Shown: positions 25,904 through 34,531, counted from the first letter of the stretch. The stretch is 64,000 nt of DNA from Costertonia aggregata (GCF_013402795.1 NZ_CP058595.1:655501-719500); one strand, 5' to 3'. Made by a program: numbers and translations. Notes: generated from the letters alone by a model not told the origin.

Positions 25904-25952
25904 AGTTACTACCATCCATTAGGCACTTACTGCAGTACCAGTACCACTTACT
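25904..25952 (+). promoter_or_regulatory. Candidate LytTR operator set, second system, before the LRR operon
   Basis: AGTTACT at 25904, ACTTACT at 25925 and ACTTACT at 25946: three near-identical direct repeats with starts exactly 21 bp apart. A TAGTTTTA element at 25985-25992 could be a -7 box. This would place the start of the LRR operon transcript about 230 bp ahead of its first gene. Confidence 0.6.
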
Positions 25953-26085
25953 ATTTTGCGCTAATATTTCTAACGCACTCGGTATAGTTTTACCATCAGA
26001 ATCGCAAAGGTATGCACAGTCTTGACCAAAGCTATCATACTGATTCACACAAAAACCTTTCCCCTAACACAAACAAAAACTAACT

Positions 26086-26180
26086 AAAGGAGGCTTCCTC
26101 CTCTACTGATTGATTGCTATGTGCCCACCCTAAAAATGATAAACAAGGGTCTACACAGTGATAGGTAAGGCCTCCTTTTT
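26086..26180 (+). promoter_or_regulatory. Attenuator-like leader with two exclusive hairpins
   Basis: AAAGGAGGC (26086-26094) can pair with the neighbouring CCTCCT (26097-26102, loop CTT) or with the distal GCCTCCTTT (26170-26178), which runs into TTTTT like an intrinsic terminator. Between them a second stem, ACCCT (26127-26131) with AGGGT (26146-26150), is extended by GTG/CAC across a 3x3 internal loop. A 10-codon ORF (26136-26168, MINKGLHSDR) stops one base before the distal arm. This fits a termination/antitermination switch before the LRR operon. It is unproven. Confidence 0.5.
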
Positions 26181-26226
26181 AAAGAGAATTCCTCCAGACT
26201 TAAATATGTAACTAAAATTTGATGAA

Positions 26227-28938
26227 ATGAAAAATTTAAAAAGAAGTAAAATTGATTATCTGGTCATCTTGTTACTGGTCATCTTGTTGGTAATGATGAA
26301 CTCATGTAAAAAAGATGACGCCATTGAGGAACCTACCGTACCCAATACACAAGCGGTTTTACCACCTGATTATGTGGTGCTCAAAGAACTACACGACGCC
26401 AATTCGGGAAATAGTTTGGGATGGGACTTAGACGACACCACCATGAAAAGTTGGTCAGGTGTTACCTTGGCGGGGGAGCGTGTTACCCAGTTAGATATTT
26501 CAGGTAAAAGCCTGACGAGTCTACCTCCTAAAATAGGAGAGCTTTCCGAACTGACTAGTTTCATAGCTGACGACAATAATATTGTCACCATTCCATCGGC
26601 CATAAGGCAATGGACAAAACTCAGCTATTTTTCGACCAGTGAAAATGCAATCACCAATATCCCAAAAGAAATAGGTGAATTGAGCAATCTCGTTGAGCTG
26701 CATGTGAGGGGAAACCAATTAAGTGAGCTTCCCCTGGAACTGGAAACCCTTGATAAGGTGGTTATTTTCGATGCAAGTTACAATGCGTTGACCATGGTGC
26801 CGCAACAAATCCGAAAGATGATAGGGCTTGAAAAGCTGTATTTCAGTTACAATAAATTGAATTCCATATCCTATACCATCGGACAGCTTACTTTAATCAA
26901 AGAAATAGATTTAAGTAATAATGAACTAACTGTTTTACCAATTGAAATGGGTAATTTGACCACCTTGGAGCAACTATGGGTGAAACAGAACCAGATTTCC
27001 ATAATACCACAGGAAGTATGCGACCTGGAAACCAACAATGGCACTACAATTTCGAAGGATGTAAATGTTAGCTGTGGATATGTATTTCCTAATTATATCG
27101 CTTTGCATGCCTTATATCATGCGAACCCAGATAATACCTTAGGATGGGATCTGACCGATACCACCATGGCATCCTGGCAGGGTGTAGTTGTAGACCAAGG
27201 CACGGTGACCGATTTAGACCTATCTTCAAAACAGGTGTCCAACATTACTTCTGATATCGGGGCACTTACGGCATTACGGTCTTTGAATCTATCGGGTAAT
27301 GATATCAAAACTGTACCTGCTGAAATAGGGTTATTGTCGGTGCTTGATAATCTATGGTTGAACGACAATCTGTTGACTACTTTGCCCGCGGAATTCAAAG
27401 ACTTGAATATACTACTGACACTTGGGTTAAAAAACAATGAGTTTACCGAAGTCCCTAACGGGTTGACCGAGTTCAGTTTTATCGGTACCCTTGATTTCGG
27501 GGATAATAAAGTAACAGAACTTCCTAAGGAGTTTGCGAACTTGAGTGTCAATGCATTGAAGTTTGCCAACAATGAAATCACTATGGTTCCTGTAGAGCTT
27601 GGTAGCATACAAGACCTAACCTTGTTAGACTTGCAAGGCAACGCCATTACCGAAATACCCGAAGAAATCTGTGCCCTAAAGGATAAAACCCCAGCCACAG
27701 TACTCTTATTGGATGATACTACCTTATGTGAAGATGGCATCGTAGCGGCTGTGAGCGAATATGAAGTGCTCGTAGAACTGTATGGGGCCAACCCAAACAA
27801 TTCCCTGAATTGGGGAGACACTTTGGACGACCAAACCATGGCGGCTTGGGAAGGTGTAACCATATCTGGGGGCCATGTAACAGAGTTGCAAGTGTCAAAC
27901 AAAAAAATAGATGTACTACCACAATCGATTGGACAATTACCCATGTTGGAATCGTTCAAATTAAACGGGAACAAGCTAACGATACTACCAAATGAATTCT
28001 TCGATCTTGTCAATTTAGTTTGGTTGGAACTGGACTCCAATAATATTGTTCAAATACAGGAAGACCTAGGCAATTTGGTCAATCTGGAATATTTAAAATT
28101 AGGTGATAATTCATTCACTTCCCTACCGGACAGTATAGGTAATCTCGTTAACCTAGAATCACTGCAAGTAGATAGCACTTTTAAATTTTTATTTTTTGGA
28201 ATACAGGGTCTGTCCGAATTGCCAGAAACTCTTGGAAACCTTAAACGTTTGACCCATGTCACAATAAAAGGACATGGATTTACTTCCCTACCGAACAGTT
28301 TTAAAAATTTGAACAGTCTTTTTTATTGTGATTTATCCCTTAACAAGTTAGTCACACTGCCAAATGACCTGAATGGGTTATCAAGTTTGGAAACCTTGAT
28401 ATTGAACGAAAATGGATTAAGCGTTCTCCCCGAAAGTATAGGTGATATAGCTACCCTTAAAACACTATGGGTGCACAATAATAACATAACCGTTTTGCCA
28501 AATGCCATTGGTGATTTGTTGAATCTAACGGAATTGGAAGCTTTCAATAATCAAATAGAGGTGTTGCCCAGTTCTATCGGGAACCTACGCAACCTGATTA
28601 AATTGAACTTTAGTGGCAATCAACTAGAAGATGCTGATATCCCGAGTGAGTTTTTCAATCTTACTGCCCTTAAAAAATTGTTTTTATCTACAAATGAATT
28701 CACTTCAATACCTAGTGAAATAGGCAATCTGACTGAATTGGAAGAACTATTCTATACGGATAACACTTCAATGAATGAGGTTGCCCCTGAGCTGGAAAAT
28801 CTTATCAACTTAAGATCATGTGGTCTTAAAGGCACGAGCATCACTTCGCTACCCCCAGAAGTTTGCGCCATGCGTACGGGTGGCAACGTCAACACGAGCT
28901 TCATAGTAGATGGTGATATTGATGACTACTGTCAATAG
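26227..28938 (+). CDS. Leucine-rich-repeat surface lipoprotein with three capped LRR modules
   Basis: 903 residues. The signal peptide ends in a lipobox (MNSC, Cys 27) followed by KKDD, which resembles the Bacteroidota surface-export signal. Three modules start at about residues 48, 289 and 511, each with a cap of the type YxxLxxLxxANxxNxLxWxLxDxTMxxWxGV, then LRRs of about 23 residues (LPxxIGxLxxLxxLxLxxNxL). Each module closes with a pair of cysteines (about 264/281, 481/500 and 880/902), probably a disulfide cap. The N-cap resembles the LRRNT cap of plant LRR receptors. A role in adhesion or recognition is inference. It is the first gene of an operon behind a long regulated leader. Confidence 0.9.
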   Translation: MKNLKRSKIDYLVILLLVILLVMMNSCKKDDAIEEPTVPNTQAVLPPDYVVLKELHDANSGNSLGWDLDDTTMKSWSGVTLAGERVTQLDISGKSLTSLPPKIGELSELTSFIADDNNIVTIPSAIRQWTKLSYFSTSENAITNIPKEIGELSNLVELHVRGNQLSELPLELETLDKVVIFDASYNALTMVPQQIRKMIGLEKLYFSYNKLNSISYTIGQLTLIKEIDLSNNELTVLPIEMGNLTTLEQLWVKQNQISIIPQEVCDLETNNGTTISKDVNVSCGYVFPNYIALHALYHANPDNTLGWDLTDTTMASWQGVVVDQGTVTDLDLSSKQVSNITSDIGALTALRSLNLSGNDIKTVPAEIGLLSVLDNLWLNDNLLTTLPAEFKDLNILLTLGLKNNEFTEVPNGLTEFSFIGTLDFGDNKVTELPKEFANLSVNALKFANNEITMVPVELGSIQDLTLLDLQGNAITEIPEEICALKDKTPATVLLLDDTTLCEDGIVAAVSEYEVLVELYGANPNNSLNWGDTLDDQTMAAWEGVTISGGHVTELQVSNKKIDVLPQSIGQLPMLESFKLNGNKLTILPNEFFDLVNLVWLELDSNNIVQIQEDLGNLVNLEYLKLGDNSFTSLPDSIGNLVNLESLQVDSTFKFLFFGIQGLSELPETLGNLKRLTHVTIKGHGFTSLPNSFKNLNSLFYCDLSLNKLVTLPNDLNGLSSLETLILNENGLSVLPESIGDIATLKTLWVHNNNITVLPNAIGDLLNLTELEAFNNQIEVLPSSIGNLRNLIKLNFSGNQLEDADIPSEFFNLTALKKLFLSTNEFTSIPSEIGNLTELEELFYTDNTSMNEVAPELENLINLRSCGLKGTSITSLPPEVCAMRTGGNVNTSFIVDGDIDDYCQ

Positions 28939-29009
28939 CAACCAAGCTAGGTAGCACACTAAATCAAGTCTATTCTTTAAAACATTTAATAATCATAAAA
29001 CATATTATC

Positions 29010-30407
29010 ATGAAAAGTAATGTATATCTATTCGCCATGTTCATTTTCTCCTTGCTCATCTTGCAAACCTCTTGCAGTAAAGACGATGGACCTCCAGTTG
29101 AGGAGGAGGAGGAAAAAAAAGAAGAAGAAAACGACGATAATGAAGAGGGTTCTGACCCCACAGGGCAACAACCGCAATTGACCTCAGATTATCTGGCATT
29201 AAAAGCCCTTTATGAAGCTAACGATGGCAATACCCTGGGGTGGAATTTAGACGATACCACCATGCAAAGCTGGAGCGGCGTCGAACAAGAAAATGAACGG
29301 GTTACCGAGTTGAATATAGAAGGTAAGGGCATTAAGACATTGGTACCTGAAATTGGGAATCTTGAAAAGTTGACCTTATTGGATGCCGGCAAAAATACAC
29401 TGACCCGATTGCCCGAAGAACTTGGGCAGCTCAATGAACTGGCCCAATTGTTCCTACGTGAAAATAGTTTGGTGGAAATACCGGAAAACGGTTTGCCCAT
29501 AGCATTAGTAACACTTGGGCTGGCTGAAAACAAATTGACCGAACTGCCCATTAGTTTTCAAAATCTGGATAAGTTGGAGATTTTAAACCTGTCAGGAAAT
29601 TTCCTTGAAGGGATACCCAAGGAAATGGGCGATTTTAACGAAATGAGAATATTGGATTTTTCAAACAATCGAATTCAAGAAGTACCGGAAGAATTGGGAC
29701 AATTACAAGGATTGGAGTATTTGGGGCTTCTACAAAATGATTTCACGTCAATTCCACAAGAGGTATGCAACCTTGATGAATTCGGAAAAACGGAAATTGG
29801 CAAAGATCGCAATGTCACTTGTAATCTACTGTTCTATCAATACAAAGGATTAAAGGCCCTTTTTGAAACCAATCCTGGTAACCTGTTGGATTGGGGAGCT
29901 ACATTGAACGATGTTACCATGCAGAATTGGCAGGGACTGATTTTTGACCAAAACGGCAATCTCTCAGAAATTTATACAAGTGGTTTTGGACTGGCCAATA
30001 TTCCTCCAGAAATAGGCAACCTCAGACATGTTTCGATCATAACGCTCAGAAATAATGGTATTGTAGAACTACCGGCCGAAATAGGTTTGTTGGCGTGGGT
30101 ACAAGAGCTTTTTCTTAAAGATAATAACTTAAAAAGTCTCCCCGCGTCCATAGGTAATCTTAAGAACCTAACGCATTTGGAGTTACGGGATAATGAGTTG
30201 GAATCTATTCCCGATACCATGGGCAATATGGACGATATTGAAATACTCAATCTTTTTGGAAATCAATTGACAACGGTACCTATTACACTTGCCGATCTAG
30301 AACCTACGATTGATGAACTGCATCTTACGGACAATAATATCACATCGTTGCCCATAGAGATTTGCGGGATGCCATCATTACAGATAGAAAATGGTATCTG
30401 CCCTTGA
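29010..30407 (+). CDS. Leucine-rich-repeat surface lipoprotein with two capped LRR modules
   Basis: 465 residues. Lipobox TSC (Cys 22) followed by SKDDG, then a very acidic linker of Glu, Lys and Asp ending in GSDPTGQQP. Two modules begin at about 60 (DYLALKALYEAN) and 277 (YKGLKALFETN), each with W-containing caps and LPxEIGNL-type LRRs. Each ends in paired cysteines (about 252/270 and 453/464). It is a close relative of the next gene, with the linker and first cap nearly identical, which points to tandem duplication. It lies 71 bp after the three-module protein. Function unknown. Confidence 0.9.
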   Translation: MKSNVYLFAMFIFSLLILQTSCSKDDGPPVEEEEEKKEEENDDNEEGSDPTGQQPQLTSDYLALKALYEANDGNTLGWNLDDTTMQSWSGVEQENERVTELNIEGKGIKTLVPEIGNLEKLTLLDAGKNTLTRLPEELGQLNELAQLFLRENSLVEIPENGLPIALVTLGLAENKLTELPISFQNLDKLEILNLSGNFLEGIPKEMGDFNEMRILDFSNNRIQEVPEELGQLQGLEYLGLLQNDFTSIPQEVCNLDEFGKTEIGKDRNVTCNLLFYQYKGLKALFETNPGNLLDWGATLNDVTMQNWQGLIFDQNGNLSEIYTSGFGLANIPPEIGNLRHVSIITLRNNGIVELPAEIGLLAWVQELFLKDNNLKSLPASIGNLKNLTHLELRDNELESIPDTMGNMDDIEILNLFGNQLTTVPITLADLEPTIDELHLTDNNITSLPIEICGMPSLQIENGICP

Positions 30408-30431
30408 TATAAAACCCTTTGAAATTACATT

Positions 30432-31928
30432 ATGAAAAATAAATTGTTCATTTTAATCATGCTCGCCTGTGCCTTAATTTTACTCAATATGGCCTGTAGC
30501 AAAGACGATGCACCACCGCCTTCTGAAAAAGAAGAGGAAAAGGAAGAAGAAAATGATGGAAACGAAGAAGGTTCGGATCCTATGGGCCAACAACCGAAAT
30601 TGACCGCAGATTACCTTGCCCTAAAGGCCCTTTACGAGGCCAATAATGGTAATACGTTGGGGTGGAATTTGGATGATACGAGTATGCAAAGCTGGCAAGG
30701 GGTAGGTCAAGAAAACTCGAGAGTAGTTCGAGTAGATGCCATGAATAAAGGTCTTAAAAAACTGGTGCCCGAGATAGGAAATCTTGAAATGCTCAAAGCG
30801 CTGAACCTAGGTCGAAACCAAATAGAATCGATACCTAAAGAAATGGGGCAATTGAATTCTCTGGTCGAGTTGCAGCTACAGTTCAACGAGTACATTGCTT
30901 CCTTGCCCCCAGAGCTTGTGCTACTTTCTGAACTTGAAATCTTGAATTTATCAGGAAATTCTTTGGACAGCCTTCCGTTCGAAATAGGAGAAATTTCAAG
31001 GCTAAAGCAATTTGGTCTGGCCAATAATAAATTGAAACAATTACCTCCTGAAGTGGGTAATCTCGGCAATTTGGAACTATTGAACCTAAGCGGAAATGAG
31101 TTGACCTCCTTACCGGAAAGTATTGGAAATCTAGTCAATCTTACGATTTTAAACATCAAAGACAATGACCTAGTTTTGATTTCGCAAGAAATCTGTAATC
31201 TCGAAGATGAAGGCGATACGGTCATCAATAAAGACAATAGGGTTCGGTGTAATCTAATCCCTATTCATTATGAAGCCTTGGTTGCTTTGTACAATGCCAA
31301 TCCGAACAATACTTTGGGTTGGGATTTATCGGATACCAGCATGCAAAGTTGGTTCGGGCTCTCTTTTTTTCCTGACGGATCCGTTTCTCAACTGAGACTA
31401 GCATTTACGGGGATAACCAGAATTCCTAAGGAAATAGGTGATATTAAGGGACTTGAATTTATAGATTTTGGTGATTTGTACATTGAATATATAGCACCGG
31501 AAATAGGAAACTTAACGAGCCTTGAAACACTTTCCGCGCCCTACGCCAGACTCAATGTAATTCCACCTGAAATTGGGAAGCTCGTAAACCTACGTAATTT
31601 GTATCTCAATAATAATAGACTCGAAGAACTACCTAAGGAACTTGGTAACTTACCAAAGTTGGAACAGCTTCATTTGAATGATAATCTTTTGGAATCGATT
31701 CCAGATGGGTACAATAATCTCATTACACTTGACAAGGTAATATTATCAAATAATAATTTATCGGAAGTACCCAGTGCATTTATTGGACTTCCACAACTCA
31801 CCGCCATTTATTTTGATGGAAATCCTTTGGCAGACCCTTTGTCGCTAGAGCTGTGCGAGCTATATAGTTCAGGAATATTATCTCTAGATGCTTCACAAAT
31901 AAGCACCTCTGGCTGCCCAACTCCTTAA
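30432..31928 (+). CDS. Leucine-rich-repeat surface lipoprotein with two capped LRR modules (paralogue)
   Basis: 498 residues. Lipobox MAC (Cys 22) followed by SKDDAPPP and a Glu-rich linker ending in GSDPMGQQP. Modules start at about 60 and 279, with closing cysteine pairs at about 254/272 and 475/495. LRR content is lower in the second module, and the repeats diverge more from the consensus than in the preceding paralogue. It lies 24 bp after its neighbour on the same strand, so it is co-transcribed. Exposure on the cell surface is inferred from the acidic residues next to the lipidated Cys. Confidence 0.9.
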   Translation: MKNKLFILIMLACALILLNMACSKDDAPPPSEKEEEKEEENDGNEEGSDPMGQQPKLTADYLALKALYEANNGNTLGWNLDDTSMQSWQGVGQENSRVVRVDAMNKGLKKLVPEIGNLEMLKALNLGRNQIESIPKEMGQLNSLVELQLQFNEYIASLPPELVLLSELEILNLSGNSLDSLPFEIGEISRLKQFGLANNKLKQLPPEVGNLGNLELLNLSGNELTSLPESIGNLVNLTILNIKDNDLVLISQEICNLEDEGDTVINKDNRVRCNLIPIHYEALVALYNANPNNTLGWDLSDTSMQSWFGLSFFPDGSVSQLRLAFTGITRIPKEIGDIKGLEFIDFGDLYIEYIAPEIGNLTSLETLSAPYARLNVIPPEIGKLVNLRNLYLNNNRLEELPKELGNLPKLEQLHLNDNLLESIPDGYNNLITLDKVILSNNNLSEVPSAFIGLPQLTAIYFDGNPLADPLSLELCELYSSGILSLDASQISTSGCPTP

Positions 31929-31947
31929 TAACCAAAAAGCGAATAAA

Positions 31948-32559
31948 ATGAAAAATAACATAATTAAATACAGTGTATTGGGTTACATGTGCCTACTTTT
32001 TTTTACCGAAAAGGTTGAGGCCCAACGAAAAAGCTCGGTGCGTGTAAAAAACTCACGGGTGGTCGTAAAAAAAAGAGCTAAAGTTCGTCCAGTTCGCGTC
32101 AAACGCGTTGCCCATTACGGCTATCGTGGTCTCCCGAGTTGGGGAAAAACCGTAAGAACGGTTAGCGCAGGATTTATCGGCGTTAGATTTGGTGGTATCG
32201 GGTATCGTTTTCATAACGGTGTCTGGTATCGCCCAAAAGGGAGAAAATTCATTGTGGCTAGGGCCCCTTTTAGCGTTCGCGTTCGGGTACTTCCAGTAGG
32301 ATACCGTAGCGTGGCGGTAGGTTCGAATACCTATTTCTATTACTATGGCACCTATTATGAAAAAGTATCCAATAAGGATGAATACGAAGTGATACAACCT
32401 CCTATTGGTGCCCAAGTGGATGCATTACCGGAGGGATATGAAGTTGTGGAAATCAATGATAAGGAATATTTCAAATTTGAAAATACCTATTACGAACCTA
32501 TAATCGATAATGCGAAAATGGAATATTATATGGTTGTTGCACCAACGGAATTGAACTAA
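31948..32559 (+). CDS. DUF6515-family secreted protein
   Basis: 203 residues. A signal peptide ends near KVEAQRK. A basic stretch rich in Arg, Lys and Val (about 27-62) is followed by repeats of YRFHNGVWYRP, VRVLPVGYRSVAVGSNTYFYYYGTYYE and ALPEGYEVVEINDKEYFKFENTYYEP. This GY-V-G-YYYY-G-YY pattern is what I recall for DUF6515, a Bacteroidota envelope family without known function. It lies 19 bp after the third LRR gene and 9 bp before the esterase, so it belongs to the same operon. Confidence 0.75.
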   Translation: MKNNIIKYSVLGYMCLLFFTEKVEAQRKSSVRVKNSRVVVKKRAKVRPVRVKRVAHYGYRGLPSWGKTVRTVSAGFIGVRFGGIGYRFHNGVWYRPKGRKFIVARAPFSVRVRVLPVGYRSVAVGSNTYFYYYGTYYEKVSNKDEYEVIQPPIGAQVDALPEGYEVVEINDKEYFKFENTYYEPIIDNAKMEYYMVVAPTELN

Positions 32560-32568
32560 AACAGCGTT

Positions 32569-33534
32569 ATGATAAAGGCTATCCACATTAACACCATTAT
32601 TCTTTTTTGGGGACTTATATCCGTGGTATCGTGCGGTAAGGATGATGTAAGTCCATCTTCCGAAGGAACGGAAAATATCCAAGAATCCCAGACCGAAACC
32701 GTAGTTACCATAAGCAATGGAGACCAACGGGAATACATCGTGTACACGCCATCGACCTATGATGAAAAGAACGAACATCCCTTGGTATTTCAATTACATG
32801 GCAGTAGTGGCAACGGTGAAAAGTTTTATACCATTTCCGGTTGGAATGCGCTTGCGGAGCAGTACAACTTTATCGCGGTGTACCCGACTTCATATATCTA
32901 TGACCTAAGACTGAACGGTTGCGGCAACGATTTGGTGACCAAATGGAACAACTATAATCTTCCGAAAGAAGTCTGCCCCACAGAAACCCTGCGAGACGAT
33001 ACGGCCTTTTTCAATCAGATATTGGATGAACTGATCAATGCCTATAGCATTGACGAATCAAGGATTTATATGGCCGGCTTTTCCAACGGTTCAGGTATGG
33101 TTTCACGATTGGCGGTAGAATTATCCGACAGAATCACAGCGGTTGGAGGCTTGGCAGGATTTTTTCCCGAGGATACCATCTACGCACCGAAACGCATACG
33201 ACCGTTACATCTCATGTTGGGCACTACGGACGAGAAAATTGCTTATCGCACGATTTTTCAAGATACCATCCCTCTGGATTTTCAACAGTTGTTCACAGAC
33301 CCTACTTTGAGAGGCATCACACAGACCTATATCAAAACCTTTGATCTAGACCCTAATTACTCGGTAACGGATTCTACCGAATATACCTTAACCGCCACTT
33401 TTGAGGGCAACTCCGGAGAACCTGACCATTTAATGAAGTTCACGATTTGGAAAGATTTGGGCCATTTTTTCCCCAACCCAGATGACCGTGACGGCGCGGC
33501 CGATGTGCTATGGAAATTTTTTGAACGCTATTAA
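32569..33534 (+). CDS. Lipoprotein esterase, PHB depolymerase/LpqC-like
   Basis: 321 residues. A signal peptide has a lipobox (VVSC) followed by GKDDVSPS, again an acidic surface-export-like signal. The alpha/beta hydrolase fold shows the oxyanion region VFQLHGSSGNG, the nucleophile elbow AGFSNGSGM and a late GHFFPNP carrying the probable catalytic His. This is the pattern of the LpqC/feruloyl-esterase-like family, whose members act on polyesters or acyl groups on polysaccharides. It follows the DUF6515 gene by 9 bp. The substrate cannot be named from sequence. Confidence 0.85.
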   Translation: MIKAIHINTIILFWGLISVVSCGKDDVSPSSEGTENIQESQTETVVTISNGDQREYIVYTPSTYDEKNEHPLVFQLHGSSGNGEKFYTISGWNALAEQYNFIAVYPTSYIYDLRLNGCGNDLVTKWNNYNLPKEVCPTETLRDDTAFFNQILDELINAYSIDESRIYMAGFSNGSGMVSRLAVELSDRITAVGGLAGFFPEDTIYAPKRIRPLHLMLGTTDEKIAYRTIFQDTIPLDFQQLFTDPTLRGITQTYIKTFDLDPNYSVTDSTEYTLTATFEGNSGEPDHLMKFTIWKDLGHFFPNPDDRDGAADVLWKFFERY

Positions 33535-33616
33535 TATCTATAATATCTTTAAGTGTTACCACTATATTACCTTGGAACGACTTCAAATTCATGGAAATGA
33601 AAATAAATAAGCGCTC

Positions 33617-34069
33617 ATGGAAATCCACTTTGAAATTGCAACTTTAGAAGATTTACCTGACATTTTAGAAATGATGCAAGATTTCAATGCCATTGACAAC
33701 TATCCTTTCAACGTAAAAATCACGGAACAAACCCTAATGGATTTTTTGGGCAATACGTCATTGGGAAGGCTTTGGCTGACTTATATGGATGATAAAATTG
33801 TTGGATATGTAGTCTTGACCTTCGGCTTTAGTTTCGAATACAAAGGACGTGATGCATTCATAGATGAATTTTTTATAAAGAAAGATTTTAGACATAAAGG
33901 CATTGGCAAAAAAACAATGAAATTTGTACTGACCGCGGCAAAGAAATTACATGTCAACGCCATACACTTGGAAGTAGAAAAACATAACAAAATTGGGAGT
34001 AAACTATACTTGAAATCAGGGTTTAACAGTACCGACAGAGATTTGCTTACAAAGTGTTTAATTGAATGA
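33617..34069 (+). CDS. GNAT family N-acetyltransferase
   Basis: 150 residues, the usual size of a single GNAT domain. N-terminal FEIATLEDLPDILEMM and the acetyl-CoA-binding region FFIKKDFRHKGIGKKTMKFV are typical, followed by IHLEVEKHNKIGSKLYLKSGF. It transfers an acetyl group to an unknown amine in the cytoplasm. The gap of 82 bp to the esterase suggests a separate or weakly linked transcript. It is the last gene before the tRNA-Arg flank. Confidence 0.9.
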   Translation: MEIHFEIATLEDLPDILEMMQDFNAIDNYPFNVKITEQTLMDFLGNTSLGRLWLTYMDDKIVGYVVLTFGFSFEYKGRDAFIDEFFIKKDFRHKGIGKKTMKFVLTAAKKLHVNAIHLEVEKHNKIGSKLYLKSGFNSTDRDLLTKCLIE

Positions 34070-34194
34070 TTTCCTTGAAACAGAGCCTAACTAGATTTTT
34101 TATCCCACAAAAAGAACGTTTTAATGTACTCTATTTACATTTCTTTCATTTATGCTTTTGACTGCCTTTTTATTAAACTACTTTGGACAATATG

Positions 34195-34409
34195 CAGCAT
34201 TCCCTGTTTCTAGGATGCACTACACTTATAATTCTTGAGTCCTAATTAACTCCTGGAAGTGAAAAAAGATAAGTTCGTTAAAAGTTCAAACCATTAAAAC
34301 ATTGAAAACAAGAAACGTACCTGCAAAATTGGATATTTAGGTAGTAATAAAAAGCTCTTTAAATATTTGATTTAAAGAGCTTTATAAAAAGTGTGACCCC
34401 GGAGGGATT
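34195..34409. repeat. Downstream flank and 3' end of tRNA-Arg, matching 22163-22378
   Basis: This stretch covers most of the gene-free gap 34070-34393 plus the tRNA-Arg 3' end. It is in direct orientation with the degenerate copy 12 kb to the left. It contains the tRNA terminator hairpin, which is still partly recognisable in the other copy. Confidence 0.7.
34351..34383 (-). terminator. Terminator of tRNA-Arg
   Basis: AAAGCTCTTTAAA (34351-34363) and TTTAAAGAGCTTT (34371-34383) form a perfect 13-bp stem. On the minus strand the stem is followed by a T-rich run, 11 bases after the tRNA 3' end. Confidence 0.8.
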
Positions 34410-34467
34410 CAAACCCCCAACCCTCAGAGCCGAAATCTGATGCGCTATTCAGTTGCGCCACGGAGCC
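34394..34467 (-). tRNA. tRNA-Arg (anticodon TCG)
   Basis: 74 nt without encoded CCA. On the minus strand the acceptor arms GGCTCCG and CGGGGTC pair with two G-U wobbles. The D-arm has GCGC...GCGC. The anticodon stem TCAGA/TCTGA encloses the loop TTTCGGC, giving anticodon TCG (Arg, CGA codons). The T-arm is GGGGG-TTTGAAT-CCCTC. A partial decayed copy of its 3' end lies near 22.38 kb. Confidence 0.93.
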
Positions 34468-34531
34468 AATAATAGTAATCAAAACGAGTGCTTTAAAACC
34501 TTAAAAACACTACAAAATAAACTCTTGAATC

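Noticed and set aside
26086-26094. AAAGGAGG as a strong Shine-Dalgarno site
   Set aside because: No start codon follows at a suitable distance and Bacteroidota rarely use Shine-Dalgarno pairing. Its two complements in the leader explain it better.
27117-28040. Long 307-codon minus-strand frame opposite the first LRR gene
   Set aside because: It is the complement of the regular LRR codons, rich in Ser, Asn and Leu. It has no domain and no start context.
29100-29160. Glu/Lys-rich purine tract as a slippage or contingency repeat
   Set aside because: The tract is not a pure short-unit repeat, and the paralogue shows the same acidic linker with different codons, so it is a protein linker rather than a phase-variable tract.
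16294-34393. Integrase, transposase, insertion sequence or CRISPR array in the accessory region
   Set aside because: I found no recombinase gene, no regular repeat-spacer array and no transposase motifs. The island idea rests only on the repeats.
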